Source of the DNA: CAYGVT01 sp964353355 | GTDB lineage: Archaea > Thermoplasmatota > DTKX01 > GCA-020343715 | Assembly: GCA_964353355.1 (NCBI GenBank) | Contig: CAYGVT010000143.1 | Span: forward strand, 1-64,000 | Direction of reading: 5' to 3' | DNA: 64,000 nt | Part shown: positions 47,205 to 55,913 of the stretch, in pieces | How positions within the stretch are numbered: position 1 is the stretch's first letter | How the letters are laid out: each line of letters begins with the position of its first letter | The notes under the pieces: model-generated | Seen by the model: the letters and a program-made list of their open reading frames with translations, nothing else | Told to the model about the DNA's origin: nothing | Database searches by the model: none | Program-made: the position numbers and the translations under genes

Positions 47205-48515
47205 ATGTGGACCAAGAAGGGGTGGCTCTACCTGAGCATGGGCGTGGTACTCACCTTCGTAGGCCTAGTGTTCAGGAGCACGGCCCTGCTGGTGCTGAGC
47301 GTACTGCTGCTCTCCACCATACTGGTCACGCAGTTCTTCTCACGGCTCGGGAAGATAGCCAGCATGAGAGAGATGTCGTCCGAGAAGATCTTCGAGGACG
47401 GCATCATCACGGTCGACCTCGCCCTGGTGAACAAGGGCGGCAGGACCGGGTTCCTCGAGATCCGGGACAGCCTCCCCAAGCAGCTCCAGATCGAGGAGGG
47501 CACCAACTACCTCATCATCGACCTCAGGCCCAACGAGAGCCTGAGGATGAGGTACCGTGTGAAGGCGCCCATCCGCGGCATCTACGAGTTCGGGCCCGTA
47601 ACGCTCCGAGCGCAGGACGTGTTCAACGTCTTTTACAAGGAGCTGCAGCTCGATCTCGTGGACAACGTCACCGTGTTCCCGATCGTCTACGACATTAAGG
47701 ACCTCCCGATCCGGTCGAGGACGCCGAAGCTCTTCCCCGGTGCCAGCAAGGTCAAGCAGCCTGGCCCCGGCTCGGAGTTCTTCCTCATCCGGAACTACGT
47801 CCCTGGCGACCCCTTCAAGAACATCAACTGGAAGGCCTATGCCAGGACGGGGAAATTGCTCGTGAACGAGAAGGAGCGCGAGGCGGTCTCGGACATCGTC
47901 ATCATGCTGGACGCCCGTGCCACGGCCGGCACGGGGACGCTAGGCCACAACGCCCTCATCTACGGGAGCCGCGCGGCCGCGACGCTGACGAACTTCTTCA
48001 TCAAGCGCCGCGACTCCGTGGCCCTGATAGTCTTCGGGGAGAAGCTACTGAGCATCAAGCCCAGCCAGGGCACGAAGCAGCTCTACGAGATACTCACGGC
48101 CCTGGCAGGTGCGGAGCCCAATGGCAACCTCCCGATGAAGGGCGTGGCCGAGGTGTCCTCGCCTTACATGCCACGCCGCTCCCCCGTCATACTGATCTCG
48201 AACCTCGACGGTGACCCATCGGTCATCGACGCGATATCCTTCCTGAGGACGCTCGAGTTCGACGTGGTACTGCTCACGCCGAGCTCGATTGAGTTCGAGC
48301 TCATGTCGCGGAAGCGGCTGGAGGCCGGTGTCGAGAGGAGCCTGGAGTACGAGGTGCTGCGCCTCGAGCGCGACATCCTGGTCCAGGACCTGCGTGGCTA
48401 CGGTGCGAGCGTGGTGGAGTGGGATCCCAAGGTCCCGCTCCTGGCGATACTGCTCAGCGCCGCCCAGTCCTTCGGAAGGAGGGAGTTCGACCACCGCGGC
48501 GGAGATTGGTCGTGA
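47205..48515 (+). CDS. DUF58 (VWA-like) membrane-anchored protein
   Basis: The 436-residue protein starts with two close hydrophobic helices (about 5-45). An immunoglobulin-like part (MRYRVKAPIRGIYEFGPVTL) follows, then the DUF58 hallmark PGPGSEFFLIRNYVPGDPFK and NINWKAYARTGKLLVNEKER (about 182-221). A von Willebrand A-like region follows (IVIMLDARATAGTGT, about 236, with a DxxxT/S-type metal site). DUF58 proteins are partners of MoxR ATPases. The three-base spacing to moxR and four-base gap to the next gene show one transcript. The exact cargo in archaea is unknown. Confidence 0.92.
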   Translation: MWTKKGWLYLSMGVVLTFVGLVFRSTALLVLSVLLLSTILVTQFFSRLGKIASMREMSSEKIFEDGIITVDLALVNKGGRTGFLEIRDSLPKQLQIEEGTNYLIIDLRPNESLRMRYRVKAPIRGIYEFGPVTLRAQDVFNVFYKELQLDLVDNVTVFPIVYDIKDLPIRSRTPKLFPGASKVKQPGPGSEFFLIRNYVPGDPFKNINWKAYARTGKLLVNEKEREAVSDIVIMLDARATAGTGTLGHNALIYGSRAAATLTNFFIKRRDSVALIVFGEKLLSIKPSQGTKQLYEILTALAGAEPNGNLPMKGVAEVSSPYMPRRSPVILISNLDGDPSVIDAISFLRTLEFDVVLLTPSSIEFELMSRKRLEAGVERSLEYEVLRLERDILVQDLRGYGASVVEWDPKVPLLAILLSAAQSFGRREFDHRGGDWS

Positions 48516-48519
48516 TACC

Positions 48520-49566
48520 ATGGCTGCACAAACTCCGTCCGCACAGCCGGTCGAGAAGGCGCCGCCAAGGGCACCCGAGCCCGGGGAGGTCCCCGGGATG
48601 GAGGGCCCTTCCATGGCGATGGTCCAGGACGAGCTGGACGCAAGGGTGACGGTGAACGTCGAGACGGTGTTCCGCGAGATCATGCTGGTCAAGGTCTTCG
48701 GGACGCTGTTCATGGCGCTCGCCGGCGTGCTTGCGTTCCTGCCGGCGCTCCTGAGCGGCGGTGACTTCGTAAAGGCGCTCCCATCGATGGTCCTGGGCGT
48801 GGTGGGCATGCTCATGGGCATCATCGGCTTCTTCATGCGACCGTTGAGACGTTGGATGTTGCTCCTCGCACCAGCGGTACTGATCGCGGCCGTTGCGGTC
48901 AGGCCCCTCACTTCCCAAGTAGGGTCCTTGAACGCGAGCGAGTTATTGCTCGGCCTGGCCTTCGCCGTGTTCTGGTTCCTGGGCATCGAGTACCTCCACG
49001 CCCTCATGCGGTTCGTAGAGGTCGGTGAGATGGCCATAAAGCGCAAGCTCACCAACTTCAACCTCTCGGGCGTCGTGAAGCACTTCCTCAGCTACGGATT
49101 CATGACCCTGGGGCTCATCGTGATGGTGAGCCTCGGCGTCATCGGCCTGCTCTGGCTCATGCAGAGCGCGCAGCTGACGCTGTTCGGCTTCGGCGTGATG
49201 CTCATCGCCCTCGCGGTCGTCGGCTCCCTCTTCATCATGATGTCCAAGGACTACATGAAGGGCGCCATCTACCTCGTGGTCGTGATCGTTTCGGGCATCG
49301 CGCTGGTGGTCTTCGGCCTGTTCGTCGAGGACACGGAGCTGTTCGCCAAGTCGGCCGAGCTCAACTCGGTCTACGGGATAGCCGTGGCATCGGCGGTGTT
49401 CTTCACGATATTCGGCCTTGTCCTCACCGTCTACTACGCCATCGCAGCGACGGTGGCGAAGGTGGAGAAGGTCGAGTACTCGCGCGAGAAGATGAAGGAG
49501 ATGCTGGCGTCGGGACAGGTCCTCGACTTCGAGCAGACCCAGCCCGGCGGCGGCAGCTCACCATAG
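48520..49566 (+). CDS. Polytopic membrane protein of the MoxR/DUF58 operon
   Basis: This 348-residue protein has a roughly 60-residue cytoplasmic start, about eight hydrophobic helices (for instance LFMALAGVLAFLPALL, SMVLGVVGMLMGIIGFF, GLIVMVSLGVIGLLWLM, VVIVSGIALVVFGLF) and a soluble tail ending VEYSREKMKEMLASGQVLDF. The motif IEYLHALMRFVEVGE (about 162) and NSVYGIAVASAVFFTIFG (about 284) recur in the paralogue at 49784. Haloarchaeal MoxR/DUF58 clusters also end with membrane proteins of this kind. It may serve as the membrane platform. It is the last gene of the operon, followed by a strong hairpin. Confidence 0.85.
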   Translation: MAAQTPSAQPVEKAPPRAPEPGEVPGMEGPSMAMVQDELDARVTVNVETVFREIMLVKVFGTLFMALAGVLAFLPALLSGGDFVKALPSMVLGVVGMLMGIIGFFMRPLRRWMLLLAPAVLIAAVAVRPLTSQVGSLNASELLLGLAFAVFWFLGIEYLHALMRFVEVGEMAIKRKLTNFNLSGVVKHFLSYGFMTLGLIVMVSLGVIGLLWLMQSAQLTLFGFGVMLIALAVVGSLFIMMSKDYMKGAIYLVVVIVSGIALVVFGLFVEDTELFAKSAELNSVYGIAVASAVFFTIFGLVLTVYYAIAATVAKVEKVEYSREKMKEMLASGQVLDFEQTQPGGGSSP

Positions 49567-49584
49567 ACGCAGGGACGTCCGTGC

Positions 49585-49608
49585 GGGACGGGCCATCCGG
49601 CCCGTCCC
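49585..49608 (+). terminator. Terminator hairpin ending the envelope operon
   Basis: GGGACGGGCC, loop ATCC and GGCCCGTCCC make a perfect 10-bp stem 19 nt after the last stop codon, followed by CACCCCCCATTTTCC. Confidence 0.65.
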
Positions 49609-49783
49609 CACCCCCCATTTTCCTCTCCCCCAAGTGCGGGCGGATGCCATCCCCATCCCCGACAGCTGCGCCCCTTTTTTGATATACAGCCTGGCCTGAT
49701 GTGAGCGGCGCCCAGCCTGGACGCCGCGACTGCGCCCACCCGCAGCTGTCGCGGGGCCTATGGCGGGATGAGCGTGCAAGTCG

Positions 49784-50665
49784 ATGGCAGGCAAGGAGCC
49801 CGAGGACGCGGCCGCAGGCCCCCCGGGGGCCTTCCAGGGGCCTCTGGAGGATGTGGAGGCCCCTCGCCCTCCCGAGTCCGCCTGGCCCGAGCTGCGCGCG
49901 CTCAAGGCCTTCGGCGCCGTTTTCGCGACCATGGCCGCGCTCGCGGCCGCCGCGCCGGGCCTGGTGGCGGACGCGGCGGAGGCCGCGGCGCCATGGCTCC
50001 GCCCCCTCAACGTCGTGCTCGCGGCCTCCGGGGCGGTTCTGTCGGTCGCGGGCATGCTCGTCCCACGCGCGCGACGCGCCCTCATGCTCGCGGGCCCCGG
50101 GCTCCTGGTCGCGGCCGCCGCGACGTCCCCGGTGAGGGCGTCGCTGGGCGCCACACCCGCGGGGGAGCTCCTGGCCGCCTTCCTCTTCGCGGTGTGCTGG
50201 CTGATGACGGCCGAGCACCTGCACGCCCTCGTCCGGTTCGCGGAGCTCGGCCAGTACGCACGCATCCATCGCCTCGCGAGCTTCGACCTGGGCGGCATCG
50301 TCCGGCACTTCGTCGCCTACGGCCTGGGCCTGGCCGGGCTCATCGTGGGCGTGGCCGCCGTCGTGGCCGTGCTGGTGCCGTGGGGCATCGGGAGGACCGC
50401 CAACGCGGTGCTCGCCAACTCGGCGGAGCTGGGCGCCGTCTGGGGCATGGCCGTGGCCTCCGCGATCGTCTTCGGCCTGAGCGCGCTAATCCTCACCTTC
50501 ATGGGCGCCTTTGCCCCGTCGGGCGTCCAGGTGGAGCGAGTGGCCTACTCGAGGGAGCAGATCCAGGGCATGCTGGCATCCTCGCGCGTGGTGGATGCGG
50601 AGGGGCGGGACCCCGCGCCCGCTGCGGACGTTTCGGATGCGGCTAGGACCCAGGGGCATCGATGA
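49784..50665 (+). CDS. Shorter paralogue of the operon's membrane protein
   Basis: The 293-residue membrane protein has about six hydrophobic helices. It shares with its neighbour AEHLHALVRFAELGQ, the region NSAELGAVWGMAVASAIVFG and the tail VERVAYSREQIQGMLASSRV, showing gene duplication. It lacks the helix pair found in the neighbour around residues 215-250 and has an extended Asp/Ala-rich C-terminus. Codon use is more GC-rich than in the parent. It sits beyond the operon terminator and has an AT-rich promoter-like stretch (TTTTTTGATATACAG, about 49675-49688), about 95 nt upstream. No clear ribosome binding site precedes ATG 49784. Confidence 0.8.
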   Translation: MAGKEPEDAAAGPPGAFQGPLEDVEAPRPPESAWPELRALKAFGAVFATMAALAAAAPGLVADAAEAAAPWLRPLNVVLAASGAVLSVAGMLVPRARRALMLAGPGLLVAAAATSPVRASLGATPAGELLAAFLFAVCWLMTAEHLHALVRFAELGQYARIHRLASFDLGGIVRHFVAYGLGLAGLIVGVAAVVAVLVPWGIGRTANAVLANSAELGAVWGMAVASAIVFGLSALILTFMGAFAPSGVQVERVAYSREQIQGMLASSRVVDAEGRDPAPAADVSDAARTQGHR

Positions 50666-50684
50666 GGGCGGTGGACGGGCCGGC

Positions 50685-51425
50685 TCACTTGGCCTTCTCG
50701 GGCGAGTAGAGGTAGTCGACGGTCAGCGTGTAGTCGTTGCCGCCGTCCGCGCGGTTGCGGAACCCGAACGGGGAGAACCGGGGCGTCTGGTCCCCGGCGT
50801 TGGTGCATGTGACCACCACGCCGACCGCGTTCAGCGTCCCCAGCTTGGTGTCGCCCAGGGGCAGGCCGCCCGTGCTCACCCAGTCGTAGGAGAGCGTGAT
50901 GGTGCCGGGCGCGGAGTTGCTGCCGGAGCCCTGCTTGGTCTCCGTCTTGCCGTCAGGGAGCGCGACCTCGACCTCGAACGTGTCCGGCTGGTTGACCAGG
51001 CGCCGGCCCGATGGGCCAGCGTTGGGCTCGTCTGTCCAGGTGAGGGTGACCTTGAGCCGGTACACCTTGGTGCCGTTGAGCTCGAAGGTGTCCTCCATCG
51101 GGGTGCCCTCGGCGGCGTAGTCGGTGATGCTCTCCGAGCCGTTCTCGGCCCCCTCCAGCGCGCCGATGCCGCCGTCGGGCTTGACGTAGTTGTAGGGGTT
51201 CTTGGCGGGGAACGCACCGGCCTGGTACGAGAAGATGCCGGCGAGGAAGAGGAACAGGATGATCGTGCCACCGATGCCGGTCCAGGCCTTCCGGGTCTTT
51301 ATCCACTTGCCCAGGTACTTGAGGATGTTCTTCGCGAGGCTCAGGTCGAACAGCCTCGTACGGGATACGTCCGCGGGCACCGCATGCTCGCCCGCGGTCT
51401 TTTGGTCCTTGCCCTCATCGGCCAT
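50685..51425 (-). CDS. Single-TM protein with extracytoplasmic domain, unknown function
   Basis: The 246-residue protein has a hydrophilic cytoplasmic start (about 1-55, KYLGKWIKTRKAWTG), one transmembrane helix (IGGTIILFLFLAGIFSYQAG) and an outer beta-rich domain. The outer domain has VYRLKVTLTWTDEPNAGPSG, a long loop and YTLTVDYLYSPEKAK at the end. The pattern VTLTWTDEP resembles secreted beta-sandwich modules, but no family is firmly recognised. A TATA box (GCTTATATGC, 51459-51468) predicts transcription from about 51437. The ATG at 51425 is used; 51440 (leaderless) is possible. It converges on the paralogue of the envelope-operon protein with only 19 bp between them. Confidence 0.75.
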   Translation of the reverse strand: MADEGKDQKTAGEHAVPADVSRTRLFDLSLAKNILKYLGKWIKTRKAWTGIGGTIILFLFLAGIFSYQAGAFPAKNPYNYVKPDGGIGALEGAENGSESITDYAAEGTPMEDTFELNGTKVYRLKVTLTWTDEPNAGPSGRRLVNQPDTFEVEVALPDGKTETKQGSGSNSAPGTITLSYDWVSTGGLPLGDTKLGTLNAVGVVVTCTNAGDQTPRFSPFGFRNRADGGNDYTLTVDYLYSPEKAK

Positions 51426-51579
51426 GGTGCACGCCAGCATCGCACTATGTGCCGTCTTGCATATAAGCATTTCCCATTGGGCCAGCAGGTGCCGAACGGA
51501 CGGTCGCGTCGACCCTGTCGCGGACCCCCCACCCGCCCTGGGAGCGTCCGTGTCCTGGCCGTCCGGGACCGTCCGTCCA

Positions 51580-52602
51580 TCACATGATGATGGGCACGTC
51601 CTTGCCGCACCCTTGGCATTTGCCGCCCGTGTAGAGGATCCTCGACGAGAAACCGGCCCTGTCGATGAGGGTCGTCCTGCAGTGCGGGCACCGCGTCTGC
51701 TCGTCGTCGGGCTGGTTGATGTTGCCCACGTAGACGTGCTCCAGGCCCACCTCGCGGGCCGCGCGCAGCGCGCGCGCCAGGGTCTCCCGGGGCGTGGGGG
51801 GCCGGTCGAGCATCTTGAAGTCCGGGTGGAACCGCGAGAAGTGCACCGGCACTCCCTTGCCCAGGCGGTCCTTGACCCATGTCGCGAACTCGCGGAACTC
51901 GGTGTCGCGGTCGTTGAGCCCGGGAATGACGAGGTAGGTGAGCTCGATGTGGATGCCGAGCTCGCGCGCGAGCACGCATGTGTCCAGTACGGGCTTGAGC
52001 CGGGCCTTGCACACGTCGCGGTAGAACGCGTCCGTGAAGCCCTTGACGTCGATGTTCATCGCCTGCAAGTAGGGCGCTATCTCCCGCAGCGGCCCCTCCT
52101 GGATGTAGCCGTTGGTGACGTAGCAGGTGTAGAGGCCCTCCCGGATGCACACGCGCGAGCCCTCGAGCGTGGTCTCGTACCAGATGGTGGGCTCGTTGTA
52201 GGTCCACGCGACGCCCTCGCAGCCCTCCTTGCGCGCGAGGGCCGGTATGGCGTCCGCGTCGAACCTGCGCAGCGGCATCTGGCCCGATTGCACCTGCGAG
52301 ATGGAGTAGTTCTGGCAGTGCGCGCAGGCGAAGTTGCAACCGATGGAGCCGAAGCTCAGCACCTGCGTCGAGGGGTGGAAGTGGTACAGCGGCTTCTTCT
52401 CGATGGGGTCGACCTGGACGGAGGACATACGGTTCCTGATGAGCGTGTAGAGCGTACCGTCGCGGTTCTCGCGCACGCCGCAGATGCCCCGCTTCCCGGG
52501 CGCGATGCGGCAGTCGTGCGCGCACAGGTGGCAGTGGACACGGTCCTCGCCCAGATGCTCGTAGTGCATGGCCTCGAACGAGGAATCCAGTTCCTGCGGC
52601 AA
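51580..52602 (-). CDS. amrS: AmmeMemoRadiSam system radical-SAM enzyme
   Basis: The 340-residue protein has the radical-SAM cluster motif in GCNFACAHCQNYSISQVQSG (C-x3-C-x2-C, about 89-96). A cysteine-rich N-terminus (CHLCAHDCRIAPGKRGICGV) and a C-terminal zinc-knuckle (CPHCR...CQGCG) flank the core, which also contains VAWTYNEPTIWYE and LTYLVIPGLND. This arrangement defines the AmrS family, associated with AMMECR1 and Memo proteins. The reaction is not established, and the partners are not in this window. The TTG at 52602 is used as start; ATG 52569 with GAGG close by is the alternative. Confidence 0.9.
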   Translation of the reverse strand: MPQELDSSFEAMHYEHLGEDRVHCHLCAHDCRIAPGKRGICGVRENRDGTLYTLIRNRMSSVQVDPIEKKPLYHFHPSTQVLSFGSIGCNFACAHCQNYSISQVQSGQMPLRRFDADAIPALARKEGCEGVAWTYNEPTIWYETTLEGSRVCIREGLYTCYVTNGYIQEGPLREIAPYLQAMNIDVKGFTDAFYRDVCKARLKPVLDTCVLARELGIHIELTYLVIPGLNDRDTEFREFATWVKDRLGKGVPVHFSRFHPDFKMLDRPPTPRETLARALRAAREVGLEHVYVGNINQPDDEQTRCPHCRTTLIDRAGFSSRILYTGGKCQGCGKDVPIIM

Positions 52603-52755
52603 GAGTCGACCCCGTCGCAGCTAGGGGCATCATGGCAAAAAAACCCTTCGCATGGATGCGGACCGGGTCTGCGCCATCTGGCCGTACGACCCACGCGCCC
52701 AGCCCCGTCCGCGCCCGCCCTGGCGGGACCACTCCCCCCCCCCGCCCATCTCCCC

Positions 52756-53778
52756 CTAGTAGTCCCCGTACTCGAGCCCCAGGGGCTCCTGGACGACCCC
52801 GGAGCCCTTCTCGACGCGCCCCACGACCTTGGGGCTTTTGTCCTTGAGGGCCTCCAGGGCGGCCTCGACCGCGCCCTCCGGGACCGCCACCGCGAAGCCC
52901 ATGCCCATGTTGAAGGTGCGCCACATCTCGCGGTCCTCGATGCCCCCCCACTCTTGCAGTGCCTTGAAGATGGGTGGCACGGGGATCGGGTCTGCAATGA
53001 CGATGCGCACGGCCTTGCGCCACCGGACCAGGTTCCGGAGGCCCCCGCCGGTTATGTTGGCCATGCCATGGACCTCGCATCCCGCGGCCATGAGCCGCAT
53101 CACCGGGCGCACGTAGATGTGCGTGGGCCGCAGGCACTCGAGGCCCAGCGTCGTGCCTCCGAAGGGCTCGCCCCAGCCGCGGCCGGCCGCCTTGACGGCC
53201 TTGCGCACGAGGGTGAAGCCGTTGCTGTGCACGCCCGAGGCTGCGAGGCCGATGAGGGCGTCGCCGGGTGCCACCGCCTGGCCGGTGACCACGCGGTCCT
53301 TCCTCACGTAGCCCAGCGCGGTGCCAGAGAGGTCGATGGACCTCACGACCTCTGGCATGATGGACGTCTCGCCGCCCACGAGGGTGCAGTTCGCCTGGCG
53401 GCAGCCCTCGTCGAGGCCCTTGCCGAGCTCGGCCCACAGGCCTGGCTCGGCCTTGGGCGTCGCGATGTAGTCCACGAAGGCCAGTGGCTCGGCGCCCACG
53501 CAGATGAGGTCGTTGACGTTCATGGCCACGCAGTCGATGCCGACCGTGTCCCACTTGCCCAGCTCCTCCGCAAGCAGGAGCTTCGTGCCCACGCCATCCG
53601 TGCACAAGCTCAGCAGCACGTCGCCGAAGTCGATGAGCCCCGTGAAGCCCACGGGGAGGTCCACGGGCGCGCCCATGCCCTGGCGCTTGAACTTCAGGGT
53701 CCCCACCAGGCTCTTGGCAGACCGTCCCTTGGCGTCCTGGTCCACACCCGCCCCGGCATACGTCATCCCCTTGGGCAT
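52756..53778 (-). CDS. purM: Phosphoribosylformylglycinamidine cyclo-ligase
   Basis: This 340-residue AIR synthetase catalyses the ATP-dependent ring closure of FGAM to AIR in purine synthesis. Signatures are MTYAGAGVDQDAKGR at the start, LLSLCTDGVGTKLLLAEELG, IDCVAMNVNDLICVGAEPLA (the conserved N-D-x-x-x-x-G-A), GGETSIMPEVV and ITGGGLRNL. ATG 53778 follows GGTGACGGGC; ATG 53766 would give the usual MTY start. A TATA-like CTTAAT lies near 53815. No other purine gene is adjacent. Confidence 0.95.
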   Translation of the reverse strand: MPKGMTYAGAGVDQDAKGRSAKSLVGTLKFKRQGMGAPVDLPVGFTGLIDFGDVLLSLCTDGVGTKLLLAEELGKWDTVGIDCVAMNVNDLICVGAEPLAFVDYIATPKAEPGLWAELGKGLDEGCRQANCTLVGGETSIMPEVVRSIDLSGTALGYVRKDRVVTGQAVAPGDALIGLAASGVHSNGFTLVRKAVKAAGRGWGEPFGGTTLGLECLRPTHIYVRPVMRLMAAGCEVHGMANITGGGLRNLVRWRKAVRIVIADPIPVPPIFKALQEWGGIEDREMWRTFNMGMGFAVAVPEGAVEAALEALKDKSPKVVGRVEKGSGVVQEPLGLEYGDY

Positions 53779-53832
53779 GCCCGTCACCGGGCAGGCGATG
53801 GTAACCCCCCCCATTAAGCCCTTCGCCCGACC

Positions 53833-54738
53833 CTAGAAGAAGGCCTCGGAGAGCAGCAGGAGCTGGAACAGGAAGATGAGCACGCGGGAGCCGGTGCGGA
53901 TGTATCGCTCGAAGCTCTCCCAGACGGGCGCGCGCCAGACGAGGGCCCACAGCACGACGAGCAGCGCCAGGAACGCGGATGCGCCCGCGACGTAGACCGC
54001 ACCGAACATGCCCTCGTCGAGGCCAGGCACGAGGCCGACCAGGGACGGGGAGTAGAGCATGAACAGGGGCGCGGACGCAAGATAGAACCCCAGCGCGACT
54101 TGGAGGCTCCTGCGCTGGCCCACGCGCACCGGCAGCGTCGAGAACCCCGCGGCACGGTCGCCCTCGATGTCGCCCGCGCAGACCATGACCTCGCGCCCCA
54201 CCTCCATCACCGCTATGCCCGCGGCCAGTGGGAGCATGTTCGCGTAGTCGCCGAACGGCACCGCGCCCATGTAGGGGATGAGCCCCACGCCGAACGCGAC
54301 CATCACGTGGCCGAGCAGCCCCGCGTGCTTGCCGCGGATGTTGTAGTAGAGCCCCACCAGGAAGACGAGGGCCGCGATGAGCGCCGTGACGACGTTAAGC
54401 CGCCCGGTCGCGGGGAAGTCCACCAGCAGCCCCGTCACGACGCCCAGGGCCATGAGGGCGAAGCCCACGTCCCTCGCGGTGCTGGCCTTGATGGCGCCCG
54501 AGGGCAGTGCCTTCTTGGGCCGCGTGACCCTGTCGGACGGCAGGTCGTAGTAGTCGTTGTGGACCATGAGCCCCGCGGCGAGCAGGCCCGCCATCAGGCA
54601 AGTCATGCCATAGGTGGAGGCGACCAGCTCCTCGCCCCTACCGAGGGTGACGTTGAGCGCCCCGACCGACACCCCCACGACGCTTATGATGACGATGGGG
54701 GGCCGCACGATGCGGAACCAGGCCTCTGCCGTCCTCAC
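53833..54738 (-). CDS. UbiA-family prenyltransferase, probable DGGGP synthase
   Basis: This 301-residue membrane enzyme has about eight helices and the two aspartate-rich motifs of UbiA prenyltransferases: NDYYDLPSDRVTRPKKALPS (about 61-80) and DIEGDRAAGFSTLPVRVGQR (about 189-208). In archaea this type attaches the second geranylgeranyl chain to geranylgeranylglyceryl phosphate in membrane lipid synthesis. Other UbiA roles (quinone or heme) cannot be excluded. The GTG at 54738 lies 28 nt from the centre of CCTTATAACG (54761-54770), so the mRNA is leaderless. It is upstream of and on the same strand as purM. Confidence 0.88.
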   Translation of the reverse strand: MRTAEAWFRIVRPPIVIISVVGVSVGALNVTLGRGEELVASTYGMTCLMAGLLAAGLMVHNDYYDLPSDRVTRPKKALPSGAIKASTARDVGFALMALGVVTGLLVDFPATGRLNVVTALIAALVFLVGLYYNIRGKHAGLLGHVMVAFGVGLIPYMGAVPFGDYANMLPLAAGIAVMEVGREVMVCAGDIEGDRAAGFSTLPVRVGQRRSLQVALGFYLASAPLFMLYSPSLVGLVPGLDEGMFGAVYVAGASAFLALLVVLWALVWRAPVWESFERYIRTGSRVLIFLFQLLLLSEAFF

Positions 54739-54773
54739 ATGGCAAAGGAGCGCGGTGGTCCGTTATAAGGCTT

Positions 54774-54810
54774 GGGGGGGTGGGGGGGGAGGGAGTGGAT
54801 GGTGGGCGGG
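54774..54810 (+). repeat. G-rich tract able to form a G-quadruplex
   Basis: G7-T-G8-A-GGG, then GGTGGGCGGG, lies just upstream of the ubiA promoter and at the 3' end of the fen gene. Four or more runs of at least three G with short loops meet the usual quadruplex rule on the plus strand. Confidence 0.6.
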
Positions 54811-54836
54811 CCGCCAGGCGTCGCAGGGCGAGGCGC

Positions 54837-55868
54837 CTAGCCCCACGAATCCAGGGTGCGCTGGGCCTTGCCCTCGGCCTTGGGGGGCCCCAGCCTCTCG
54901 ACGGCGGACCTCACACGGGGCTCGCTGAACTGGTGCTCGTCGACCAGCAGGCGCAGCGCCCGCTCCATGTCCGGTGGCTGGAACCTGGGATGCGCGTCCC
55001 CGGTCTCCACGGGGCTCAGGAAGATGGCGCGTACCTCGTCCGCGCGCTCGACCGTCGCGCCCTTGGCCGCGAGCGCGGCCTCGAGCGTGCCGTGCGCGCG
55101 CATGAGCTTGATGGCCGTCTTGGGCCCCACGCCCTTGACGCCCTCGTTGAAGTCGGTGCCCACCAGGATGGCCGCGTCCACGAGCTGCGCGCGGCCCAGG
55201 CCCAGCGCGAGGAGGTTCTCCTCGAGCTCGACGACCTCGGGCACGACCTCCACGTACTCGCGGCGCCCCCGCCCGGGGAGCTTGCGCCGGCCGGTGAGGG
55301 TCGCGTTGCGCACCAGGCGGCTCGCACCGAAGAGCAGGCTGTCGTAGTCCTGCGACGCGGCCGCCCACACCGCGCCGCGCGCGCACATGTGCGCCGCGAG
55401 CGCCTCGCCGTCCGCGGGCGCGTCGACCCAGGGCACGCCGAGCGCGTCGAGCAGGGATTTGCACTCCTCCACCATTGGCCTGTCGAGCACGGAGCTCTGC
55501 TGCGCCTTCATGCGCGCGGTCTCGATGTCCCCCTCGGCGAGCGCGGCCTCCCACTGCTCCCGCGCGCGCTCGCGCACCGCGCGGCGCGCCTCCAGCGTGG
55601 CCGCCTTGAGCGGGTGTGGAGGGCCGTCGAACACGTAGACGAGCCGGACGTCCATCGCCGCCAGGCTCGATGTGCGGTAGAGCACGCCCGACAGGTGAGA
55701 GGTCACGCGCCCCCTGTCGTCCTTGAGGGGCGTGCCGTCGGGCTGGCGGATTGAGGAGAGGAACTGGTAGATGGTGTTGAAGGCGTCGAGCGCGAGCGTC
55801 CGGCCCTTGAAGGCCGACATGTCCCGCTCGGGGTGGGCGACGATCACGTCACGGAGGTCGACACCCAT
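54837..55868 (-). CDS. fen: Flap endonuclease 1
   Basis: This 343-residue structure-specific nuclease trims 5' flaps during lagging-strand synthesis and repair. The N domain begins MGVDLRDVI and has KGRTLALDAFNTIYQFLSSI (catalytic Asp) and DVRLVYVFDGPPHPLK. The I domain has DAPADGEALAAHM (catalytic Glu/Asp pattern), SQDYDSLLFGA (Asp pair) and the helix-hairpin-helix VGTDFNEGVKGVGPKTAIKL. The C-terminal QRTLDSWG is a PCNA-interacting (PIP-like) box. GGTGACGGG precedes the ATG at 55868. It lies 45 bp downstream of a small unknown gene on the same strand, with no other replication gene nearby. Confidence 0.96.
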   Translation of the reverse strand: MGVDLRDVIVAHPERDMSAFKGRTLALDAFNTIYQFLSSIRQPDGTPLKDDRGRVTSHLSGVLYRTSSLAAMDVRLVYVFDGPPHPLKAATLEARRAVRERAREQWEAALAEGDIETARMKAQQSSVLDRPMVEECKSLLDALGVPWVDAPADGEALAAHMCARGAVWAAASQDYDSLLFGASRLVRNATLTGRRKLPGRGRREYVEVVPEVVELEENLLALGLGRAQLVDAAILVGTDFNEGVKGVGPKTAIKLMRAHGTLEAALAAKGATVERADEVRAIFLSPVETGDAHPRFQPPDMERALRLLVDEHQFSEPRVRSAVERLGPPKAEGKAQRTLDSWG

Positions 55869-55913
55869 CCCGTCACCAACCAGGGAAGGCCGGGGGCGCG
55901 CCCCGGGCCGCCC

